Positions 56,123 to 63,522 of a stretch of DNA of 64,000 bases are shown piece by piece; the stretch's first letter is position 1; each line of letters starts with the position of its first letter. Under the pieces are notes generated by a model that was not told where the DNA came from, made no database searches, and saw only the letters and a program-made list of their open reading frames with translations. The DNA comes from Catelliglobosispora koreensis DSM 44566 (lineage in GTDB: Bacteria; Actinomycetota; Actinomycetes; Mycobacteriales; Micromonosporaceae), in contig NZ_KB903249.1 in NCBI RefSeq assembly GCF_000379685.1, positions 290,795 to 354,794 on the forward strand, read 5' to 3'. The translations under genes and the position numbers were made by a program.

Positions 56123-58192
56123 ATGAGAAGACCGATCGCGCTCCTCGCCGCTGGACTGTTGCTCGCCGTCTCGGCTCAGTCCGCCGCGCTCGCGGCACCG
56201 GTGCGCTACGAAGCAGAGACCTCTCCCGCTGTCTGTGACGGCACGATCGACTCCAACCACGCCGGGTTCTCCGGCACCGGCTTCTGCAACGCCAACAACG
56301 CTGTCGGCGGCAGTGCGACGTGGACAGTCAACGCCGCGAACGCTGGAACAGCGACGATCTCCCTCCGCTACGCCAACGGGACCACGGCGAACCGTCCAGC
56401 GGACATCTCCGTCAACGGGACGGTCGTCCAGGCGGCCAGCGCGTTCAACCCGACCGGCGCGTGGACCACGTGGGCGACGAAAACACTTACCGCGCAAGTG
56501 AACGCGGGCTCGAACACGATCAAGGTGACGGCGACGACCGCGACGGGGCCAGCCAACCTTGACTACGCCGACTTCGAAGTCGCCCCGCCCCAGGACTTCA
56601 CCGACTACCAGGCCGAGAACTGCACCATCTCGCAAGGTGTTGTCGAGTCCAACCACGCCGGCTTCACCGGCACCGGTTTCGTCAACTACGACAACGCCAC
56701 CGGGTCCTATGTGGAGTGTGCCATAAGTGCGCCGAGTGCTGGCTCGGCCACGCTGACTTTCCGGTACGCCAACGGGACGACGGCGAACCGGCCGCTGTCC
56801 GTCAACGGCACGACCGTGAACTTCCCCGGCACCGGCGCGTGGACCACGTGGGCCGACGTGTTCGTCACCGTGAATCTGAACGCTGGCAGCAACCTCATCC
56901 GCGCGACGGCCACGACTGTCAACGGCGGGCCGAACCTCGACCGCATTCGCGCCTCCGTGACCGGGCCACCGGACACCACCCCGCCATCGACGCCTGGCAC
57001 ACCGTCCTGTTCGAACATTGGCTCCAGCAGCCTGACCCTCACCTGGGCCGCTTCGTCCGACAACGTCGGTGTCACCAACTACCGCGTGTTCTCGGGCGCC
57101 AACATCGTCGCGACCGCGCCGTCAACGAGTGCCAGCATCACCGGTCTGACGCCGAACACGAGCTACACGCTCAGTGTCGACGCCGGTGACGCGGCCGGAA
57201 ACCGTTCCCCGCGAAGCGGTTCGGTCACCTGCACGACGCAGTCTGGCGGCACCGGAACCCCGGTGGCCGTCAACGGCCAGTTGCACGTCTGCGGTACGAA
57301 GCTGTGCAACCAGTACAACCAGCCGATTCAGTTGCGGGGCATGTCATCGCACGGTCTGCAGTGGTATTTCCAGTGCCTCAACGACGCCTCGCTCAACGCG
57401 CTGGCCACTGACTGGAACGCTGACGTTATCCGGATCTCGATGTACATCCAGGAGGGTGGCTACGACACCAACCCGCGGCTGTTCACCGACCGGGTGCACG
57501 GCCTGATCGAAGAGGCGACGGAACGCGGGCTGTACGCCATCGTGGACTGGCACATGCTGACCCCGGGCGATCCGAACGTCAACCTCACCAAGGCACGCAC
57601 GTTCTTCACCGAGATCGCCAACCGGCACAAGGACAAGGTGAACATCATTTACGAAGTGGCCAACGAGCCCAACGGGGTGTCGTGGTCGAGCATTCGTAAC
57701 TACCACCACCAGATCATTCCAACGATCCGGGCCGAGGACGCCAACTCGGTGATCCTTCTGGGTACCCGCGCCTGGTCTTCTCTCGGGGTTTCTGATGGCG
57801 CCAGCGAGACCGAGGTCATCAACAATCCCGTGAACGCCACGAACATCATGTACACCTTCCACTTCTACGCGGCTTCACACGGCAGCAGTTACCTGAACGC
57901 GCTGTCGCGGGCAGCCGACGCGATCCCCATGTTCGTCACCGAATTCGGCACGCAAACCGCGTCCGGCGACGGTGGCAACAACTTCACGCAATCGCAGGCC
58001 TACATCGACCTGATGGCTGCCAAGAAGATTAGCTGGGTCAACTGGAACTACTCCGACGACAGCCGCAGCGGCGCCGTGTTCACGAGCGGCACCTGCCCTG
58101 GCGGGCCGTTCGCCGGAACGAGCCGGCTAAAGCCAGCGGGCGTCTGGATTCGCGACCGCATCCGCACGCCGGATAACTTCCCGACAAGCTAA
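56123..58192 (+). CDS. Secreted GH5 glycosidase (cellulase-like) with two CBM35/6-type modules and Fn3
   Basis: 689 aa; CAGGAG precedes the ATG. Signal peptide 1-27 (LLAAGLLLAVSAQSAALA). Two homologous beta-sandwich CBMs (about 30-153 and 158-278; each has ESNHAGF or DSNHAGF, TLRYANG-type and NRP strands), Fn3 (about 285-375, CSNIGSSSLTLTWAASSDN), GH5 barrel (385-689). The acid/base is Glu515 in YEVANEPNG and the nucleophile Glu607 in VTEFGTQT; AIVDWHMLTPG and RIRTPDNFPT flank. The GH5 motifs fit beta-1,4-glucanase or related activity on cellulose or hemicellulose. Confidence 0.95.
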   Translation: MRRPIALLAAGLLLAVSAQSAALAAPVRYEAETSPAVCDGTIDSNHAGFSGTGFCNANNAVGGSATWTVNAANAGTATISLRYANGTTANRPADISVNGTVVQAASAFNPTGAWTTWATKTLTAQVNAGSNTIKVTATTATGPANLDYADFEVAPPQDFTDYQAENCTISQGVVESNHAGFTGTGFVNYDNATGSYVECAISAPSAGSATLTFRYANGTTANRPLSVNGTTVNFPGTGAWTTWADVFVTVNLNAGSNLIRATATTVNGGPNLDRIRASVTGPPDTTPPSTPGTPSCSNIGSSSLTLTWAASSDNVGVTNYRVFSGANIVATAPSTSASITGLTPNTSYTLSVDAGDAAGNRSPRSGSVTCTTQSGGTGTPVAVNGQLHVCGTKLCNQYNQPIQLRGMSSHGLQWYFQCLNDASLNALATDWNADVIRISMYIQEGGYDTNPRLFTDRVHGLIEEATERGLYAIVDWHMLTPGDPNVNLTKARTFFTEIANRHKDKVNIIYEVANEPNGVSWSSIRNYHHQIIPTIRAEDANSVILLGTRAWSSLGVSDGASETEVINNPVNATNIMYTFHFYAASHGSSYLNALSRAADAIPMFVTEFGTQTASGDGGNNFTQSQAYIDLMAAKKISWVNWNYSDDSRSGAVFTSGTCPGGPFAGTSRLKPAGVWIRDRIRTPDNFPTS

Positions 58193-58208
58193 CACTGGGG
58201 GACAGGGC

Positions 58209-58237
58209 GGGCGGCGCTCCACGCAGGGGCGCCGCCC
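58209..58237. terminator. Hairpin terminator
   Basis: GGGCGGCGC (58209-58217) and GCGCCGCCC (58229-58237), perfect 9-bp stem, 11-nt loop, 16 bp past the GH5 stop. Confidence 0.65.
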
Positions 58238-58242
58238 AGCTA

Positions 58243-58248
58243 TATCGT
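58243..58248 (+). promoter_or_regulatory. -10 box of a likely leaderless promoter (DUF1697)
   Basis: TATCGT (TANNNT) ends 7 nt before the ATG at 58256; the same hexamer serves the acyltransferase gene at 48601. Confidence 0.4.
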
Positions 58249-58255
58249 GGGCGGT

Positions 58256-58762
58256 ATGCGGGTAGCGGTGTTCTTGCGTGGGATCAATGTGGGCGGCAAC
58301 AAGAAGATCGCCATGGCCGAGCTGAAGCGTGCGTTAGAGGAACGTGGCTATAACGACCCGAAGACGTTGCTGCAAAGCGGAAACGTCGTCGTGGACAAGG
58401 CCAAAGCTGCCGACATAGAAAAGCTCATCAAAGACGTGTTCGGGCTCGACGTACGGGTGATGACGCGAACGCACGCAGAGCTGAAAGCGGTCGTGGCCAA
58501 CAATCCGTTCACGCAACATGCCAGCGAGGGTTCTAAGCTCAACGTGGCGTTCCTGGATGCGCCATTGTCCAAACTAGACCTCGACCCCACCGTCTACGCG
58601 CCGGATGAGTTCGTGCTCAACGGCAAAGAAATCTACCTGTGGTATCCCAACGGCATGGGCCGCAGCAAACTGCTCGCCGACGCGCCAGCGCGCAAAATCG
58701 GTGCGGTGGCAACGGTTCGCAACTGGAACACCGTGCAGAAGATGCTCGACCTCACGAGTTAG
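58256..58762 (+). CDS. DUF1697 family protein
   Basis: 168 aa from ATG 58256 (a GTG at 58247 is in frame). MRVAVFLRGINVGGNKKIAM and LLQSGNVVV are the hallmark start of DUF1697 proteins; VRVMTRTHAELKAVVANNPF and SKLNVAFLDAPL follow. The function is unknown and the protein is probably cytosolic. Its end overlaps the convergent response-regulator gene by 11 bp. Confidence 0.92.
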   Translation: MRVAVFLRGINVGGNKKIAMAELKRALEERGYNDPKTLLQSGNVVVDKAKAADIEKLIKDVFGLDVRVMTRTHAELKAVVANNPFTQHASEGSKLNVAFLDAPLSKLDLDPTVYAPDEFVLNGKEIYLWYPNGMGRSKLLADAPARKIGAVATVRNWNTVQKMLDLTS

Positions 58763-59411
58763 ACGGTGTGTCGTCGAGACCTTGCTCGATCGCGTAACGG
58801 ACCAGCTCGACGCGGTTGTGCAGCTGGAGTTTGCCAAGCGTGTTCTGCACGTGGTTTTGCACCGTGCGGTGGGACAGGACGAGACGGTCCGCGATTTGAC
58901 GGTAGGACAAGCCTTTGGCGACGAGCCGCAGGATCTCGGTCTCACGGTCGGTTAGCCGTGGGTTCTCTGAGCCTGACGAAACCGGTGCGGCAGCGAGCCG
59001 GCGGTATTCGCCGAGGACCAGCCCGGCCAGTCCAGCGGTGAAGACCGCGTCGCCTTCGGCGGTGCGGCGTACGGCTTCGAGGAACTCGTCGTGCCCGGCG
59101 GACTTGACGAGATAGCCCAGCGCGCCCGCTTTAACGGCCTCCAACACGTCCTGATGCTCGGCACTGGCTGACAGCACCAGAATGCGGACGTTGGGGTGCG
59201 CGGCCATCACGCCCTTGATGACGTCCACTCCGGACATGTCCGGCAGCTGCAAGTCGAGCACCATCACCTCGGGCTTCAGCGAGCCGCCAACCCGGATGGC
59301 CTGGGCGCCTTCGCCTGCCGTCGCGATCACGTCATAGCCAGCCTCGGCTAGGTCGCGGGCCACGCCTTCGCGCCACATCGGATGGTCATCGACCACCATG
59401 ATCTTGGTCAT
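58752..59411 (-). CDS. LuxR/NarL-family response regulator
   Basis: 219 aa. The receiver has DDHPMWREG near residue 8-16 and phospho-acceptor Asp in VMVLDLQLPDMSG (about 54). The LuxR HTH (about 148-205) reads LTDRETEILRLVAKGLSYRQ then HRTVQNHVQNTLGKL. The start overlaps the stop of the upstream kinase gene (ATGA), so the pair is co-translated. It resembles DevR/LiaR-like regulators; the regulon is unknown. Confidence 0.95.
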   Translation of the reverse strand: MTKIMVVDDHPMWREGVARDLAEAGYDVIATAGEGAQAIRVGGSLKPEVMVLDLQLPDMSGVDVIKGVMAAHPNVRILVLSASAEHQDVLEAVKAGALGYLVKSAGHDEFLEAVRRTAEGDAVFTAGLAGLVLGEYRRLAAAPVSSGSENPRLTDRETEILRLVAKGLSYRQIADRLVLSHRTVQNHVQNTLGKLQLHNRVELVRYAIEQGLDDTPSNS

Positions 59412-60487
59412 TTCGGGTACCTTAGCTCCACTTCAGTGCCGTCCGCGGCGCTTGTAATCAGGGCTGTGCCGCCGATGTCACGCATGCGGCCGACGATCGA
59501 CTGTGCCACGCCGAGTCTGCCCTCCGCGGCGGCCTGATCCAGCCGCCCTTCGGGTATCCCCGGCCCATTATCGCGGACCGTGACCGTGATGGCGGGCCCT
59601 TCGAGTTCCAGCAGAACCCACGCTTTCGCTGCCGGTCCACAGTGGACCCTGACGTTGTCGAGCGCGCTGCCAACGGCGGCGGCCAACTCCAGCGCGACGC
59701 CCTGTGGCACGGGCACCGGGGTCGCCGGCAGGGCGAGCTCGACGAGCGGTGAGGCGAACTGCCCCAACGTTTCGCGCAGGTCAGCTTCTCCCGCTTGGTG
59801 CGCGGGCTGCTGCACGCTGACGAGGGCACGCAACGCCGACTCCTGCTGCCCGGCCAGCTTGCCCAACTCGGCCGCTTCACCGCCGAGCTCGGCACCCCGT
59901 CGCGCGATGAGCGCCAGCACTTGCAGCACACCGTCATGGATGCCGCGCGCCAGGCGTTCCCGTTCTCGCGTCGCCGCTTCGAGTTCGGTGGCCGCTTGCA
60001 TGCGCGCTTCGCTTTCCAGCGCTAGGTGCACGACGTAACCGATGACGAAGCCCGCGAGCACGAGCAAGACGGTCGCGTTGACCGTCGCATAGCTCACCGA
60101 ACCGCGCAGCCAAAGGTCAGCCGCACCGATCGTCAGCGCCGCGAACACCCCAGCGCGCCGGCCGCCCGTGCTCGCCCAGGCGAGCACGGGTGAGGCGACC
60201 CACGCCATGGGGATCGTCGCGGCACCGCCTTGCAGCAGAACGGGTGGAATGACCCACTGGCTGGCGAGCAACACCGCTAGCGTGACAACGAGATCGGCTA
60301 TGAGCAGCGGCCAGCCCCGGCGCTTCTTCTCCGCATAGGCGATCGAGGCGAAAATGCTCCACGCCGCCATCACGCCAAGCACGGCCCAGCCGAGCCACGG
60401 CCGCTCATAAGTCCGGAAACTGTTAGCCATGAGGATCGCGGCGTAGCCGAGCGACGCGAAGCGGAAAACCGTGAGCGCCCGCCACAT
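59408..60487 (-). CDS. Sensor histidine kinase (NarL-type, MacS/DesK-like)
   Basis: 359 aa from ATG 60487 (GAGGTG 5 nt upstream); longer in-frame starts would run into the divergent gene. Five to six membrane helices (about 10-160), then a cytosolic helix with LARGIHDGVLQVLALIARRG, where the phospho-acceptor His lies in IHDGVLQ, as in the HisKA_3-like group with DGVLQ. The HATPase domain has SALDNVRVH and DNGPGIPEGRLD. It pairs with the overlapping regulator gene. Confidence 0.93.
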   Translation of the reverse strand: MWRALTVFRFASLGYAAILMANSFRTYERPWLGWAVLGVMAAWSIFASIAYAEKKRRGWPLLIADLVVTLAVLLASQWVIPPVLLQGGAATIPMAWVASPVLAWASTGGRRAGVFAALTIGAADLWLRGSVSYATVNATVLLVLAGFVIGYVVHLALESEARMQAATELEAATRERERLARGIHDGVLQVLALIARRGAELGGEAAELGKLAGQQESALRALVSVQQPAHQAGEADLRETLGQFASPLVELALPATPVPVPQGVALELAAAVGSALDNVRVHCGPAAKAWVLLELEGPAITVTVRDNGPGIPEGRLDQAAAEGRLGVAQSIVGRMRDIGGTALITSAADGTEVELRYPK

Positions 60488-60522
60488 TGACACCTCAAGA
60501 CCCACGTGCGCACAGTACCAGC

Positions 60523-61917
60523 ATGAATCTTGCAGCGAACTTAGTCGATTCAGCCCGGCGGTTCGGCGATCGCCCGGCGGTCCGTTCCGGGGACCAGACG
60601 TGGACATACACCGATCTCGATGAGCAATCGGCCCGGGTCGCTGGCTTTCTGCGGGCGCGCGAGATTCAGCCCGGCGACCGGGTGGGGCTGCAATTGCCGA
60701 ACCTGCTTCAGTTTCCGGCCATCTACTACGGCATCTTGCGCGTGGGTGCCGTTGTCGTGCCGATGAACCCGCTGCTCAAGGAGCGCGAAGTCGACTACTA
60801 CCTCGGGGACTCTGGCGCGTCGCTTCTGTTTGATGAGCCATCGGCTCTGCTGCCGGGACACACGCCGTCCTATGAGCTGACCGAGCGGTCCAATGACGAC
60901 ACCGCGGTCATCCTCTACACGTCTGGCACGACAGGCCGCCCCAAGGGCGCGGAACTGACTCACTTCAACCTCGCCCGCAACGCTGAGGTCAACGTGACCA
61001 CGTTGCTGCACTTGACTTCTGACGACGTCGTGATCGGGTGCCTGCCCCTGTTCCACAGCTTCGGGCAGACCGCCGCGATGAACAGTGCCTTCGCTGTGGG
61101 GGCGAGCTTGTCCCTAGTACCAAAATTTGATCCTGGCAAGGTTCTTGAAATCATTGAGCGGGACCGGGTCACGGTGTTTCAAGGCGTGCCAACGATGTAT
61201 TCGGCATTGCTGAACCATCCCGATCGCGAGAAGACCGATCTGAGCTCGATTCGGTTGTGTGTTTCGGGTGGCGCGCCGATGCCGGTCGAGCTGCTGCACG
61301 GGTTCGAGGAAGCCACTGGGGCGATGATCCTTGAGGGCTATGGTCTTTCGGAGACTTCGCCGATCGCCTCGTTCAACCATCCGGACCGCCCACGCAAGCC
61401 TGGATCGATCGGAACGGCTCTATCCGGGGTCGAAATGAAACTGGTCAACGTTTCTGAAGGCGTCGGCGAGATCGCCATTAAGGGCGAGAACATCATGAAG
61501 GGGTACTGGGGGAACCCGGCCGCGACCACCGAAGCGATTCGCGACGGCTGGTTTCACACGGGTGACCTGGCGAAACAGGACGAAGACGGCTACTTCTACA
61601 TTGTCGACCGGAAAAAGGATCTCATCATCCGCGGCGGGCTCAATGTCTATCCGCGCGAGGTGGAGGAGGTGCTCTACGAGCACCCCGCCGTGGCCGAAGC
61701 CGCTGTCATCGGCGTGCCGCACGAGTCGCTCGGCGAGGAGGTCGCCGCCGCCGTAGCGCTCAAACCCGGGATGACGGCCGAGCCGGGGGAGCTGTCGGCG
61801 TTCGTCAAGGAGCGCATCGCGGCCTACAAATACCCGCGCAAGATTTGGCTAGTGGACGAACTCCCGAAAACCGCGACTGGCAAGATCCTGCGACGTGAAG
61901 TCCAGCCTCCACTGTGA
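60523..61917 (+). CDS. Acyl-CoA synthetase (long-chain fatty-acid--CoA ligase-like)
   Basis: 464 aa from ATG 60523, 35 bp from the divergent kinase start. ANL-superfamily motifs are all present: ILYTSGTTGRPKGAELTH (A3), YGLSETSPI (A5), GWFHTGDLAKQDEDGYFYIV (A7), RKKDLIIRGGLNVYPREVEE (A8) and PKTATGKILRREV (A10 Lys). It activates a carboxylic acid as acyl-AMP then acyl-CoA. It is short for the family (usually 500-560); the missing part falls between the N-terminal helices and the A3 loop. Residue-level substrate prediction is not possible here. Confidence 0.93.
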   Translation: MNLAANLVDSARRFGDRPAVRSGDQTWTYTDLDEQSARVAGFLRAREIQPGDRVGLQLPNLLQFPAIYYGILRVGAVVVPMNPLLKEREVDYYLGDSGASLLFDEPSALLPGHTPSYELTERSNDDTAVILYTSGTTGRPKGAELTHFNLARNAEVNVTTLLHLTSDDVVIGCLPLFHSFGQTAAMNSAFAVGASLSLVPKFDPGKVLEIIERDRVTVFQGVPTMYSALLNHPDREKTDLSSIRLCVSGGAPMPVELLHGFEEATGAMILEGYGLSETSPIASFNHPDRPRKPGSIGTALSGVEMKLVNVSEGVGEIAIKGENIMKGYWGNPAATTEAIRDGWFHTGDLAKQDEDGYFYIVDRKKDLIIRGGLNVYPREVEEVLYEHPAVAEAAVIGVPHESLGEEVAAAVALKPGMTAEPGELSAFVKERIAAYKYPRKIWLVDELPKTATGKILRREVQPPL

Positions 61918-61995
61918 ACGCGGCATAGACCCATCCACTCGCGACGGTGTTCCGAATCTGATACACCAGTCTCAAGACAGGAGAGGTGGGTGTTG

Positions 61996-62583
61996 ATGAA
62001 AGGTGCTCCCTCACGGGAACCAGCCGCAGGAAACCCCGGTGAGGGTGCAGACAGCCTGCTACGGGCGACCGCCAAAGGTGACGAGGCGGCCTTCGCCCGG
62101 CTCTACGACCTTGTCGCAGGGCGGGTCTACGGCCTGATCCGGCGTGTTCTGCGCGACGCGGCACAGGCCGAGGAAGTCACGCAGGAGGTCATGGTGGAGG
62201 TTTGGCGCACCGCAGGGCGGTTCGACCCGGCTCGTGGCACGGCCACGGCCTGGGTGTTCACCATCGCCCACCGCCGTGCCGTCGACCGCGTGCGCTCAGA
62301 ACAGGCCGGCTCCGACCGCGTGCGAAGGCTGGTCCCGGAGCGGGAAGCCCAGCATGACGTGGTGGTCGAGGAGGCTACGGCCCGATTGGAACGCCAGCAG
62401 GTGCGGCGGTGCCTGAAAACCTTGACCGAGTTGCAACGTGAGGCGATCACCCTGGCTTACTACGGCGGTTACACCTACAGCGAGGTGGCCCAGCTCCTCG
62501 AAGCCGCCCTGCCCACGGTGAAGACCAGGATGCGCGACGGCCTGATCCGCCTGCGCGACTGTCTGGGGGTGAGCGTGGCATGA
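61996..62583 (+). CDS. sigK: ECF RNA polymerase sigma factor, SigK-like
   Basis: 195 aa from ATG 61996, 9 nt after GGAGAGG; GTG 61990 and TTG 61993 are in frame but too close to that site. Region 2 reads FARLYDLVAGRVYGLIRRVL and AEEVTQEVMVEVWRTAGRFD, region 4 LTELQREAITLAYYGGYTYS then LPTVKTRMRDGLIRLRD. It is followed by an RskA-like anti-sigma gene and a fasciclin gene, the same trio as mycobacterial sigK-rskA with mpt70/mpt83, so the SigK assignment rests on both sequence and context. Confidence 0.88.
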   Translation: MKGAPSREPAAGNPGEGADSLLRATAKGDEAAFARLYDLVAGRVYGLIRRVLRDAAQAEEVTQEVMVEVWRTAGRFDPARGTATAWVFTIAHRRAVDRVRSEQAGSDRVRRLVPEREAQHDVVVEEATARLERQQVRRCLKTLTELQREAITLAYYGGYTYSEVAQLLEAALPTVKTRMRDGLIRLRDCLGVSVA

Positions 62584-62750
62584 GCGAGGGCTTGCCCGAG
62601 CGAATCGGGATTGCGGTGCGACTTGGGCTCCCGCGGCGAACGCGACCGAAGGGAGTGTTCGGCGTGGGTGCGGGCTTGCCCGAGCGAATCGGGATTGCAG
62701 GGCGCTTAGTGCCTCGTGGCGAAGGCGACCGAAGGGAGGCTTCGGCATGA
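62580..62750 (+). CDS. Possible 56-aa coupled ORF spanning the sigK-rskA gap
   Basis: The frame starts ATG at 62580, overlapping the sigma stop (ATGA), and ends TGA at 62748-62750, overlapping the anti-sigma ATG (ATGA). The product MSEGLPERIGIAVRLGLPRR...REASA is basic and contains GLPERIGIA twice. The underlying DNA is an imperfect tandem repeat whose second half shifts frame, which argues for structured non-coding DNA instead of a protein. It could still be translated and couple the two genes. Confidence 0.3.
   Translation: MSEGLPERIGIAVRLGLPRRTRPKGVFGVGAGLPERIGIAGRLVPRGEGDRREASA
62588..62746 (+). repeat. Imperfect tandem repeat of about 83-84 bp with hairpins
   Basis: Unit 1 starts at 62588 and unit 2 at 62672. 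Each has GGGCTTGCCCGAGCGAATCG followed by GGATTGC (inverted repeat CCCGA/TCGGG) and ACCGAAGGGAG...TTCGGC (hairpin CCGAA/TTCGG). The first block has period 84, the second 83. It looks like a REP-type element placed between two co-transcribed genes. A related GGCGAAGGCGA...CTTCGGC string occurs at 53753-53782. Confidence 0.7.
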
Positions 62751-63478
62751 GCGCTCCAACGGATATTCATTCGCTCGCGGGGGCTTACGCCCTTCACGCA
62801 CTGGACGCTGGCGAGCGGGAACTCTTCGACGACCACCTCGCCGGGTGTTCGGTGTGCCGCAACGAGGTCGCCGAGCTACGCGAGACAGCGGCCCGTCTGG
62901 CCGACGACGCGTGGGAGATCCCTCCGCCACGGCTGCGCCAGCAAGTGCTAAACCAGATCGCGTCCACACGGCAGGCGTTGCCGCCGATGCGGCGTTCGTC
63001 GCGGCGTGGGCCGATGATTCGCCATCGCACACGGATGCTCGTCGCCGCGGGAGTGGCTGCGATCGTTGCGGCGGCAGGGGTTTACGCGGTGCAGGAGCTT
63101 CGCCTGCGCGATCAGCGCATCTCGGCGCACGCTGAGGCGCAGCGGATCGAAGCCGTGCTCACAGCGCCCGACGCGGTGCTGCGCACGAGCGCCGTCCAAG
63201 GTGGAGGAACGCTAACGATCGCCATGTCGCCGAGCCGCGACCAGGCTGTCATCATGCTTCGCGATGCCAAGACTCCAGACTGGAACAAGGTGTACCAGTT
63301 CTGGCTGATCCAGGGTGCCAACCCGAACCCCGCCGGGCATCTCGTGCGGGATCAGAACTCGGCCACCCGCGTCGTAAGCGGCGTTAGAGGGATGAACGTG
63401 CTGGGGCTGACGATGGAAGCACCCGGGGGCTCAGTGACCCCAAGTCTGCCGATTCTCGCCCAAATCCCGCTGACCTGA
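62747..63478 (+). CDS. rskA: Anti-sigma factor, RskA/anti-sigma-K family
   Basis: 243 aa. The cytosolic zinc-binding anti-sigma domain has His30-Cys34-Cys37 in DDHLAGCSVCR. One membrane helix near residues 97-115 (MLVAAGVAAIVAAAGVYAVQ) is followed by the extracytoplasmic RskA domain (about 150-243: GTLTIAMSPSRDQAVIML, YQFWLIQGANPNPAGHL). It holds the SigK-like factor inactive until regulated proteolysis. It lies 163 bp after the sigma gene, separated by the tandem repeat. Confidence 0.93.
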   Translation: MSAPTDIHSLAGAYALHALDAGERELFDDHLAGCSVCRNEVAELRETAARLADDAWEIPPPRLRQQVLNQIASTRQALPPMRRSSRRGPMIRHRTRMLVAAGVAAIVAAAGVYAVQELRLRDQRISAHAEAQRIEAVLTAPDAVLRTSAVQGGGTLTIAMSPSRDQAVIMLRDAKTPDWNKVYQFWLIQGANPNPAGHLVRDQNSATRVVSGVRGMNVLGLTMEAPGGSVTPSLPILAQIPLT

Positions 63479-63482
63479 CCGT

Positions 63483-63521
63483 TTTCCAGCCAGCCTCGTC
63501 TCGTGTGAGGTTGGCTGGAAA
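63483..63521 (+). terminator. Long hairpin between anti-sigma and fasciclin genes
   Basis: TTTCCAGCCAGCCTC (63483-63497) pairs with GAGGTTGGCTGGAAA (63507-63521), 15 pairs with one G-U, 9-nt loop. It ends 1 nt before the fasciclin ATG and has no U tract, so it may act as a terminator, an attenuator or a translation lock. Confidence 0.6.
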
Positions 63522-63522
63522 C

